The translations under genes and the position numbers were made by a program. Of a stretch of DNA of 42,806 bases, positions 10,239 through 18,590 are shown piece by piece. Below the pieces are notes generated by a model that had not been told where the DNA came from, searched no databases, and saw only the letters and a program-made list of their open reading frames with translations. This stretch comes from Smittium culicis. Lineage: Eukaryota; Kickxellomycota; Harpellomycetes; Harpellales; Legeriomycetaceae. The stretch covers positions 1 through 42,806 of the forward strand of contig LSSN01000140.1 of the NCBI GenBank assembly GCA_001970855.1, written 5' to 3'. Each line of letters opens with the position of its first letter. Positions within the stretch are counted from its first letter, which is position 1.

Positions 10239-11393
10239 ATGAGCAACACCATGCAAGTATCTGCTGGACAGCTCCAAGTAGCTGAAATGAGCTACTCAAA
10301 TCGCGTAGCTGAGAATGCGCTGCTTAAGACACAGCTAGCTGCTGCAGAGAGCCAATACGACCAATTGGCCGCCGAGAATGAAACTCAGAAGGACCAAAAC
10401 GAGAAACTTGCTTCTGAAAATGCAGAGTTGAAAAGTCAACGAGTAGCCGAATTTAAGTTCAAAACCGAAAAATTCATGCAGTACCAGCAGGAAAAGCTAG
10501 AAATCGTTATCATTGAAAAGCAGCTCGCCCAAAAAGAGGCCGATTTCTATCGCCACCAAGTTGTAATTGCTTCTCGTCCAGTTCATGCAACTTCTGCTTC
10601 ATCGCCTAAAATGCCCAAGATTCCTGAGTTTCGCGGCAGTACTATTGGATTCACTCGTTGGATTAGTTGGGTATCGGACCTGTTTGAAAACTACCCGGAA
10701 CTCACCGACTTCAACCGCAGAATGATGGTAGTTGAATCTTTGAAAGATGAAGCCCGTTCCTGGTACGATGCCGAACCAGACTCCAGTACTACTTCATGGG
10801 AGGCCCTCAAAGACGCACTACTCCGCCAGTATGGTGGGACTAACTCCATTGCAAACGCATTTCAAACAATTAACAGTATGACCCTGACCAGCCGCTCTGA
10901 CTTCAACATCTTTATACAAAAAATCCGCCCAGCCATCCAGCTTGTAGCCAAAACGGACAGCACTCTTTCAATCGCCATGCTCAGCCAACAAGTAGATAGT
11001 GACATTAGACGCTTCCTGCCAGAAATCCTGAACGAATCATTTGCATCGTTTGAACAGCGACTGAAACTTCAGTTCCAAGAGCTACAAATCAAATCCGCTA
11101 GCCGCTCAAACACTGTATACCGCCCTGCTGATTTGTCGACTTCAATGGATTTAGATTCAATCTCTGCACCAATTCGCCGCATCAATAATTACAGTCGACC
11201 AAATTCTCCTCCTGGGCTCAGACCACGCTCTCCCATTAACTTTCGAAATCGAAACATGAAACCTCATACTCCTAGTAACAGCACTATGTCCCCCGCACAA
11301 TTCGAGCAGTACGTCAAAAACTGCATCTGCTTTTCATGCGGGAAGAAAGGTCACTTGAAAACGATGTGCCCAACCAACAACCCTCAAGTCTGA
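10239..11393 (+). CDS. gag: Gag polyprotein of Ty3/gypsy element
   Basis: This 384-residue protein forms the virus-like particle that packages element RNA. Residues 1 to about 115 are Glu/Gln/Lys/Ala-rich with heptad-like spacing, a probable coiled coil. The central part (about 125-290) has the typical retrotransposon gag core: a PKIPEFRG entry, the W-containing block GFTRWISWVSDLFENYPEL, then KDEARSWYD. The C-terminus carries one zinc knuckle, CFSCGKKGHLKTMC, at residues 364-377 (C-x2-C-x4-H-x4-C), for RNA binding. The ATG at 10239 is the first in frame and follows the CCAAT-like repeat array. The frame ends with TGA at 11391. Pol starts 80 bases downstream in the -1 frame. No internal stop is present, so Gag itself may still be producible. 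Confidence 0.92.
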   Translation: MSNTMQVSAGQLQVAEMSYSNRVAENALLKTQLAAAESQYDQLAAENETQKDQNEKLASENAELKSQRVAEFKFKTEKFMQYQQEKLEIVIIEKQLAQKEADFYRHQVVIASRPVHATSASSPKMPKIPEFRGSTIGFTRWISWVSDLFENYPELTDFNRRMMVVESLKDEARSWYDAEPDSSTTSWEALKDALLRQYGGTNSIANAFQTINSMTLTSRSDFNIFIQKIRPAIQLVAKTDSTLSIAMLSQQVDSDIRRFLPEILNESFASFEQRLKLQFQELQIKSASRSNTVYRPADLSTSMDLDSISAPIRRINNYSRPNSPPGLRPRSPINFRNRNMKPHTPSNSTMSPAQFEQYVKNCICFSCGKKGHLKTMCPTNNPQV

Positions 11394-11473
11394 AATTTCA
11401 ATATTGTCGAGGCTTCTGAATATATCTCTGACATTCAGGGAAACGAGCAAGCATAGAGGATAGGAGCAACTCT

Positions 11474-14020
11474 ATGCAGATAATTTCGAAGCCTCCAAAG
11501 CCACCTGACAAATCGTTCAAAACCGTTTCCTTTTCATACCCTCCGACTACGGATATCAAATACATTTCAGCCTCCGACTCACCAGATGCTTTATTCGCCT
11601 CACGACTACCTTTTTACGACCTGCCAACTGGGAAACTTACTTCAACACCTTTGACGACAATGACTCTGCATTTAAACGAGTCAATTTGTTTTAAACTGAC
11701 TGCAACGATTAACGGCCGTTCTGTTTCGGTTTTAATCGATACTGGATCACAAATTACATCAATGACCGAATCAATTTGTTCTATACTACGACTGCCTACG
11801 ACTAGCTGTGAACCACTGAATCTACGACTAGGAGATAATTCAGCTGGCTCAACTTCTGACAAATTAGCGATTGCGGATATCTGTTTTGGAGCAACAAAAT
11901 TTAAGACGACATTTAGACTAATGACCACCCAGCCATACGACATAATTCTGGGAGCAAATTTCATAGTTGCATCCAAATCTGCCTACGACCCAACGACCAT
12001 GACAATATCATTTGCTCAAGGAGATAAAATCGATACATTCAAAATGATGCCGAGTGGACTTGTAGCCACTGAATGGGCTCCGCTCGTACTTGCTGCATCT
12101 GCTGTCGATTGCCTTCCAAAAGCCGATCCCGACATTTCAGCCATTCTAAGGGATGTTGCAACACTGTTTGACCCGACTCCAAGCATAATCAACACTGATT
12201 TCCCACACCAGTTACGACTCACCACCGACCAGCCAGCTCACGCTCGAATGCGCCGATATTCTCCCGAAGAAGCCCGAGTGCTCAGAGAGCACGTCAAAGA
12301 ACTCTACGAAGCTGGATACGCCCGGCCATCAACGTCTCCTTATTCTGCAAATCCACTGATAGTACCAAAAGCAGACGGTACCCCACGAGTGGTCATCAAC
12401 TTCAGACCACTCAACAAAATTACTATACGCGATGAGTATCCGCTGCCTCGTATCGACGTAATTCAGAACCAACTATTTGGGTGCTGTTTCTACTCTAAAT
12501 TAGACGTACTTAAAGCATTATATCGAATTCCTCTGCACTCTGACTCAATAGAAGCCTCCGCTTTCTCGATTCCAGACGGCCATCATGAATTACTTGTAAT
12601 GCCCCAAGGAATGTCCAACTCGCCTGCTACGTTCCAGAGGAATATCGACCGAGCACTGAGAGAGTGCATTGACGGCGGATACTGCGCTGCCTTTGCCGAC
12701 GATATCTTGGTGTTCTCAAAGACGCGCGAAGAACACTTATTTCACCTCCGCTCTGTCCTAAAGAAGCTATCTGACAAGGGCTTCAAACTGAATCCTAAGA
12801 AATGTATATTTGCAGTTCCCAAAGTTGACATTCTTGGATTCACAGTTTCGAAAGACGGACAAGAAATAGCTGAAGACAAAATAGCTGCAGTCAAAAAGTT
12901 CCCACGACCAGTCAATGTACCGACTCTCAGACGCTTCCTAGGAATGACTTCATTCTGCCGCGCTTTCATCGACAACTTCACCGACACTGCTGCCCCTCTA
13001 TACAAACTACTGAAAAATGACATCTCCTATGATTGGAATTCTGAGTGCGAAACTGCATTCCAAAGACTCAAAATGGCCATGACTTCAGCGCCAGTTCTAG
13101 CTCACCCCGATACATCAATGCCCTATATTATGTACACTGACGCTAGCAATGTCGGGATTGGAGCTTCACTACACCAATGCCAATCTGACGGAACTTTTCG
13201 GCCTATTGCGTATGCAAACCGAAAACTTTTACCTGCGGAAGTCAATTACTGTGCATCAGACAAAGAAGCATTGGCCGTTGTTTACGGTTTCAACAAGTTC
13301 CATCACTATGTACACGGTTCATGTACCGAGCTACACACTGACCACAGAGCCTTGATTACCGCACTCAAACATGAAGATCCGAGGGGCCGAATAGCAAGGT
13401 GGAACTCAGCACTCCAAGCCTATGACTTTACGGCCAAACATGTAAAAGGTCTAGATAACACCCTTACCGATGCCCTTAGCCACGACTTTGAAGATACTGA
13501 TACCGATATTTGCAAAATGCACTTGCCGATTACTAGGAGCAGAAATATAGGCCCAAAAACTCGCCGAATATGGGGCCAACTCGACGAACTGATTGAAGAT
13601 GACTCTCCATTAAACACAGCTGATTCCGCTCAAACAGACTATTACGATGCTACTGACCCTGATTACAACAGCTCAATAGATCCAATTATTAGGACTACGA
13701 CTGCTGCTGAAAACGATACCGACCAGACTTTTCAAGAATACAATTTAACTGAATACCTGCCATCAAAAACTCATTTTACAAAAATGCAGCAAATAGACCC
13801 AAAAATTAATGAAATTTTGACCACTTTAAGCAACGTCGATTCTGCCTCAACACATCTAGCAAAACAAGCAGAATCATATTGCATCAAAAATAGCATGCTG
13901 TACAATGCTTCAAATTCTGACTGTTCACGACTCTATATTCCTTCTGCACTTGATAATGCTGTCAACTACTATCATCACGACACTCCTATGATGACTCGCC
14001 TAGACATCGTTGCACTCTAG
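11474..14020 (+). CDS. pol: Pol polyprotein (protease, RT, RNase H) of Ty3/gypsy element, integrase cut off
   Basis: The 848-residue frame holds an aspartic protease (LIDTGS, catalytic Asp-Thr-Gly at residues 89-91; second block IILGAN near 157). RT follows, with RVVINFRPLN, LDVLKALYRIPL, MPQGMSNSPATFQ and a catalytic FADD at 407-410. RNase H has TDAS (Asp about 556), a Glu in DKEALAV and TDHRAL (Asp about 623). The sequence after LTDALSH leads toward integrase: the first zinc-finger residues (YYHHDTP) are present, then the frame runs into a TAG at 14018-14020 after a frameshift near 13990. Oddities are Phe for Tyr in the YxDD box and KALYR where GY-x-Q is usual. It maps an element that recently had a full pol but now lacks in-frame integrase. 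An ATG at 11474 was chosen; the frame extends a few codons upstream to a TGA near 11432. Confidence 0.92.
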   Translation: MQIISKPPKPPDKSFKTVSFSYPPTTDIKYISASDSPDALFASRLPFYDLPTGKLTSTPLTTMTLHLNESICFKLTATINGRSVSVLIDTGSQITSMTESICSILRLPTTSCEPLNLRLGDNSAGSTSDKLAIADICFGATKFKTTFRLMTTQPYDIILGANFIVASKSAYDPTTMTISFAQGDKIDTFKMMPSGLVATEWAPLVLAASAVDCLPKADPDISAILRDVATLFDPTPSIINTDFPHQLRLTTDQPAHARMRRYSPEEARVLREHVKELYEAGYARPSTSPYSANPLIVPKADGTPRVVINFRPLNKITIRDEYPLPRIDVIQNQLFGCCFYSKLDVLKALYRIPLHSDSIEASAFSIPDGHHELLVMPQGMSNSPATFQRNIDRALRECIDGGYCAAFADDILVFSKTREEHLFHLRSVLKKLSDKGFKLNPKKCIFAVPKVDILGFTVSKDGQEIAEDKIAAVKKFPRPVNVPTLRRFLGMTSFCRAFIDNFTDTAAPLYKLLKNDISYDWNSECETAFQRLKMAMTSAPVLAHPDTSMPYIMYTDASNVGIGASLHQCQSDGTFRPIAYANRKLLPAEVNYCASDKEALAVVYGFNKFHHYVHGSCTELHTDHRALITALKHEDPRGRIARWNSALQAYDFTAKHVKGLDNTLTDALSHDFEDTDTDICKMHLPITRSRNIGPKTRRIWGQLDELIEDDSPLNTADSAQTDYYDATDPDYNSSIDPIIRTTTAAENDTDQTFQEYNLTEYLPSKTHFTKMQQIDPKINEILTTLSNVDSASTHLAKQAESYCIKNSMLYNASNSDCSRLYIPSALDNAVNYYHHDTPMMTRLDIVAL

Positions 14021-14668
14021 ACAAGATCAGGCATACATTCTTCTGGCCTCATATGTCTAGAGATGTGTTTGGGTATATTCAATCCTGCCGAATATGCCAG
14101 CTATTCAAACACTCGACTCTGAAAACACCTGGCAGCCTGCAAAAAATACTAGTATCTGAGCCGTTTGAAAATGTGTCCATCATCATACATGCCTGTTCAC
14201 CACTACCCAAAATGGCAACAAGTACATTCTTGTAATCACCGATCTGTTGATTAAATGGGTAGATGCAGTAGCAGTACCAAATACGACCGCTGAAACTACT
14301 GTAGCCACATTTGAAAATATGTAATAATTCCACATGGATGATCAATTAAGATACTGAGTAACAAAAAGCCTGAGATCACTTATCAGATAATGTAAATTTT
14401 CTACTTAACATACAGCATGAAGCAAGTATTAACCTCGCAGTACCATCTTAAGACCATTAGTATGACCGAAAGATTCAACAAAAAACTGAAATCAATTATC
14501 AATCCTTACACGAAAGTTAAACAAAGCACCTGGATCAGGAATTTTATATGCTAGTATCTGAATACCACAAAGAAAAGCACGAGATTTTGGTAATATCGCC
14601 GATCGAAGCTCTCTATGTCCATCGGTCACGATTCAATCTAATTCATTTAAATCGACCATTCTGAGAAT
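13990..14668 (+). pseudogene. Integrase of the Ty3/gypsy element, frameshifted
   Basis: In the shifted frame from 13990 the HHCC zinc-binding region continues (TLDKIRHTFFWPHMSRDV, then CRICQLFK). A second shift near 14195-14211 restores the start of the catalytic core (KYILVITDLLIKWVDAV, first catalytic Asp near 14242), which stops at 14322. Later pieces resemble the HG-x-ILS block and the TERFNKKL region near 14463-14490, again in other frames and with the second core Asp apparently replaced. Integrase joins element DNA to the chromosome. At least three breaks make this copy inactive, so the element could move only with enzyme supplied in trans. Confidence 0.8.
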
Positions 14669-14796
14669 AAAAATTTTTTTTTCCATGATGTTTAAATTGG
14701 ATGTAGATTCTTTATTTGATTCTTTTAAAATAAGACTAATTAATCTTTAATCAAAATTGGGAATTCATTTCTTGCTAAAAATACCTCCTTTTTGTG

Positions 14797-14931
14797 AAGT
14801 GAAAATACTTTCACTTTTATACCATTTTCCTAATGGAAAATGGCACTACTATAAAAAATTAGAAAATTAAAATGCAAGTTTAAAACTTGCATATTCTTAA
14901 TTTCTATATAAATTAACCTAGTAGTGACTAG
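14797..14931. repeat. Cluster of perfect hairpins and a compound inverted repeat
   Basis: Within 135 bp lie AAGTGAAA/TTTCACTT (14797-14816, loop 4), CCATTTTCC/GGAAAATGG (14822-14843, loop 4), and ATGCAAGTTT/AAACTTGCAT (14872-14892, loop 1). The last is nested inside an outer inverted repeat, CACTACTA (14844-14851) with TAGTAGTG (14919-14926), whose inner arms also pair in part (TTAGAAAATTAA against TTAATTTCTAT). The cluster lies about 130 bp after the last integrase-like codons. It could be a fold-back/MITE insertion or a structured 3' region of the retrotransposon RNA. Confidence 0.75.
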
Positions 14932-16959
14932 CCTACATGCTAGATCATTCATAAATTAATTAATATGCTTTTTTTATATATATTATATTCAAATGAGTTT
15001 TATAAATGTGTCTTATAACTCCACATCTATAGCAAATAACATCATTAGATTAGCAATCCCAATCTAGGCTAAGCTTTTCCAATCAGATCAATAATCGCGA
15101 AAAATAACCAAATTTCCAAAAGGCGATTAATCACAGAACAACGCTATAATCCGTGCTATGAAATATTAAATTAGCGACTATATTAATCTCAATCGCAAAC
15201 TACCGATGGGACCAAACATTCTATCGTATTGAGCTCATCATACACAGAATCTTACAAGTAACTGAAAAAATTAGTAGATCCATCCATCTTGTAGAGTAAA
15301 TTGACAGATATGGATATAAATCAAGGACCAATGCACTCATTAACATATTTAAGTTGCTCAACAGGTTAAATACTGATGTAATGATTTACGTAGAGGATAA
15401 TGATTTTTCGTAAATATTGAAACAAGGAAATTATAGAAAATACATGAATGGATCAGCTTTTGCAAATTCGGCTAATAATTACACAGTTTAGCTCCTAAAT
15501 TATATTTTATGTATTTATTAAGTCTACATTAACTTTATATCTATTAAATAATATTATATATTATTTTTATTTACTATTGGATAGTCCATATAATGATAGT
15601 TTTATTAAACATTTCTTACAAAATTATAGAAGGAGACCCAGTTGGCACGTTTGAAAAAATTATTAACAAACTATATTTGACAAGTATTTAGCTAGGTTTT
15701 ATCAATATAATTCACTTTTTGGCCAAATATATTTTTTTCTCAAATTTATATTAATTTATAGGTTTGGATATCTTGAAAATGGGTAAAAATTACCCTCTAC
15801 GTACAAAATAATTTATAGATTATCTTTTCAATTATAATAAATTCATTCCTGAAAATAAACTATCCTATATCGTTTTTAAACTTATAAGCGTATTTATAAA
15901 AAATATTTATTATTTGTTTAGCTATAATTTATCTTAGTATAACCCTACACTAAAAATCGTTAAATTCACTTTGAGATTTGTATTTATCTATTAGTACAAT
16001 GAGTACTTTAATATTGAATCTGTATGTCCACCAACAAATTTAATCCCCTATGGTGAACTTGATATGCCGAATACGACCAAAAAGTACAGTAATTACTCGC
16101 AGTATCTATGGATAATAGATTAATTGAATATACAGATAAAAATATTTAATCTAATATCATATGAATTCCTATTTTTTCAGATATTAAATCATCTAGAGTC
16201 TAATTAAACTTTGTAAAACCTGCTTATAATTTAATTAAAAATTAATTATAATCTAAATATAATTAGAGTTCTTAAATGCGTATATACCATAAAATATAAA
16301 ACGTATATACATCATATTGACTTTTATATAAATTTATTCATTTTAATATTAGTAGGTATACAAATATTCGCTTTATGAATGTATCAATATGGAATATTCA
16401 ATGCAGAGTTTTTCATACAATTTTATAAAAGCTTCTTACAAATATCTAAAAAATTCAAACAAAATTTCTAAAAAAAAAATTTCGTGACGTGTTAAAAATA
16501 TTTTTTCCCTTATGTATTTACAACCCAAATTCATTTCCAATTGACCCAATCTCAATTATAATCGTCTCATACGAATTTCTATTTTTCGCAAAGTCATTTC
16601 CAAATTTTTATATTAAGCATATTAACTCTTAAAATGTGCTATTTAATGTGATCAAATAATAATTTATATAATTACATTTTAAACTTTATTTAAATATTAA
16701 AAATATCAAATAATAGATTGCACATTGTGGATATCTATTAAATACAGCAGTATAAGAGCAGTGGGGACAGAGTTTTTTTTTAATATATTAATTTTTTATG
16801 GTCTTCTTGTATTAATAAAAAAACTATAAAATGCTAATAATATTTCCCAGCACACATTATTGTATTAATAATATATTTATAATTAATTTAAACTTTAGAT
16901 ATAATTATAAATTCTAAAAATATAATTCATAAGTATAAATTTTATTATTATTTAAAAAA
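14932..16959. other. AT-rich spacer, no recognised genes
   Basis: No frame with protein-like composition on either strand. A single CCAATCAG occurs at 15079. No LTR matching the region upstream of gag was found. Confidence 0.5.
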
Positions 16960-17625
16960 ATGACTTAAAAAGCTACGAGCAATGAAGACAGAAATAAAAT
17001 TATTGACAGCTATATCCGTGAAAAATCAGCAAAAGATATTTCTGAAGGCCTCAAAATAAAAGCTTGCGCTGTTTATAAAATAGTAAAAGTCTATAAAAAT
17101 GAGTCGAGAATTGATTTTATTCCATAAGGAGGGTCAATAAAAAAAAAGTAAGTAAAGATATAGAATTTTTTATTCTAAACTGTCTTTATAAAGATTGTAC
17201 TCTACGATTGGATCAGATGAAAGAAAAAATGAAAGAAGATTCTGATGTAAAATTGTCTAAATCTACGATCCATAGATGCTGCACACAATTTTTTTACAAT
17301 ATTAAGAGAATTAAAATCATACCAGAAAAAAGAAATGATGACGAAAATATAAAAATTCGGGAACAATATGAAAAAAAAATCTAGATTTCAGAATTTTATT
17401 TGAAGAATTTTCTTTTGTTACTGAAGTGGGATTTTCAGTATCGTTGAAAAAATTATATCAAAGATCTATAATAGGGACTTTTCCAGATGCTATTACCGGC
17501 AGAATCCGATCAAGAAATATTTCAACCTGTTGCACAATCAATAAAAATGGGTATAAAATTTTTATGTCAAGCGAAATAGCTTACAATTCGGATATATTTT
17601 GTTACCCACGAAAGAAGGAGTAATG
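16960..17625 (+). pseudogene. IS630/Tc1/mariner-type transposase, broken and truncated
   Basis: The first frame (from 16969, after ATG-ACT-stop at 16960) encodes a helix-turn-helix-like N-terminus: IIDSYIREKSAKDISEGLKI, then AVYKIVKVYKN. After stops near 17128 the text resumes with LSKSTIHR near 17255 and the KRIKIIPEKRN block near 17310-17335, the linker typical of this superfamily. A further shift near 17380 leads to FVTEVGFSVSLKKLYQRS (17415-17465) and RNISTCCTINKNGYKIF, the start of the DDE catalytic domain. The first catalytic Asp, expected just before E-x-GF, is Thr here. The frame runs straight into the CTAAGA satellite, so the remaining catalytic part is missing. No terminal inverted repeats were recognised. 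Confidence 0.72.
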
Positions 17626-17659
17626 ACAGGTCTAAGTTTTGACTTGAAACTTAAACTTA

Positions 17660-18347
17660 AACTAAGACTAAGACTAAGACTAAGACTAAGACTAAGACTA
17701 AGACTAAGACTAAGACTAAGACTAAGACTAAGACTAAGACTAAGACTAAGACTAAGACTAANNNNNNNNNNNNNNNNNNNNNNNNNNNNNNNNNNNNNNN
17801 NNNNNNNNNNNNNNNNNNNNNNNNNNNNNNNNNNNNNNNNNNNNNNNNNNNNNNNNNNNNNNNNNNNNNNNNNNNNNNNNNNNNNNNNNNNNNNNNNNNN
17901 NNNNNNNNNNNNNNNNNNNNNNNNNNNNNNNNNNNNNNNNNNNNNNNNNNNNNNNNNNNNNNNNNNNNNNNNNNNNNNNNNNNNNNNNNNNNNNNNNNNN
18001 NNNNNNNNNNNNNNNNNNNNNNNNNNNNNNNNNNNNNNNNNNNNNNNNNNNNNNNNNNNNNNNNNNNNNNNNNNNNNNNNNNNNNNNNNNNNNNNNNNNN
18101 NNNNNNNNNNNNNNNNNNNNNNNNNNNNNNNNNNNNNNNNNNNNNNNNNNNNNNNNNNNNNNNNNNNNNNNNNNNNNNNNNNNNNNNNNNNNNNNNNNNC
18201 TAAGACTAAGACTAAGACTAAGACTAAGACTAAGACTAAGACTAAGACTAAGACTAAGACTAAGACTAAGACTAAGACTAAGACTAAGACTAAGACTAAG
18301 ACTAAGACTAAGACTAAGACTAAGACTAAGACTAAGACTAAGACTAA
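17660..18347. repeat. (CTAAGA)n / (TTAGTC)n hexamer satellite with assembly gap
   Basis: Nearly perfect CTAAGA repeats occupy 17660-17761 (about 17 units) and 18200-18347 (about 25 units) on both sides of a 438-base N run, so the true array length is unknown. The left edge shows a gradual transition (AAACTT, TTAAAC) into the perfect hexamer. In the open frames it would read as Leu-Arg or Thr-Lys dipeptides; this is not a gene. The complementary unit TTAGTC differs from the TTAGGG telomere unit at two positions. Confidence 0.95.
17762..18199. other. Assembly gap (438 N)
   Basis: A run of N inside the hexamer satellite, typical of a collapsed tandem repeat. Nothing can be said about its content except that both edges are CTAAGA units in the same orientation. 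Confidence 0.99.
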
Positions 18348-18468
18348 AAGATGGAAAAAGGTTGCCCTTTCATTTTTTTTAGGAAAAAACTAAATAATAT
18401 TATTAAATAAAGATAATTATAAAATAATTAATAATTTTCAAATAATGCTTTCAGAATATTATGAAATT

Positions 18469-18486
18469 TTCTAGAAGGTTCTAGAA
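18469..18486. promoter_or_regulatory. Perfect four-pentamer heat-shock element
   Basis: The sequence TTCTAGAAGGTTCTAGAA is four alternating nTTCn/nGAAn pentamers with exact 5-bp spacing, the consensus of heat-shock factor sites. A partly matching extension lies upstream (GAA at 18454). A TATAAAA lies about 115 bp downstream near 18602, but no gene follows. It could drive a lost gene or transposon, or be a chance product of a duplicated TTCTAGAA. Confidence 0.5.
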
Positions 18487-18510
18487 GCTACTGAAAATAA
18501 TCTATGGATA

Positions 18511-18590
18511 ACATTCCTTAACACTCCATTGTATTCCAAAATGTTTCATGATGCTCCATGATGTTCTATGATGTTTCATAAAGTTTTAGA
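18511..18590. repeat. Degenerate 10-bp periodic repeat
   Basis: Eight consecutive decamers can be laid out with a common TCC/TTC core at the same place: ACATTCCTTA, ACACTCCATT, GTATTCCAAA, ATGTTTCATG, ATGCTCCATG, ATGTTCTATG, ATGTTTCATA, AAGTTTTAGA. The middle four are closest (ATGnTnCATG). The period equals one helical turn. It follows the heat-shock-like element directly. Confidence 0.6.

Larger units (their letters stand above)
10081..14668 (+). mobile_element. Ty3/gypsy retrotransposon, mostly preserved, plus strand
   Basis: Gag and the protease-RT-RNase H part of pol are long, uninterrupted frames, and integrase follows in the Ty3/gypsy position. The element is clearly more GC-rich than its flanks, which suggests either recent arrival or selection on the coding frame. 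It is no longer autonomous because integrase is shifted and carries stops. No LTRs, primer-binding site or polypurine tract could be matched, so the outer limits given are those of the leader repeats and the last integrase-like codons. Confidence 0.85.

Noticed and set aside
9700..15300. LTR pair for the plus-strand gypsy element
   Set aside because: No direct repeat longer than short AT-rich words was found between the leader and the region after pol. A single CCAATCAG at 15079 is not enough.
2957..15657. Shared 16-mer TTGGCACGTTTGAAAA near 2957 and 15641, considered as an LTR or second element copy
   Set aside because: The flanks do not match, and at 2957 it lies in the decayed RNase H coding region. 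A match of this length is not strong evidence in AT-rich DNA.
17599..18393. Open frame of Leu-Arg / Thr-Lys repeats through the N run
   Set aside because: It is the hexamer satellite translated across an assembly gap, not a protein gene.
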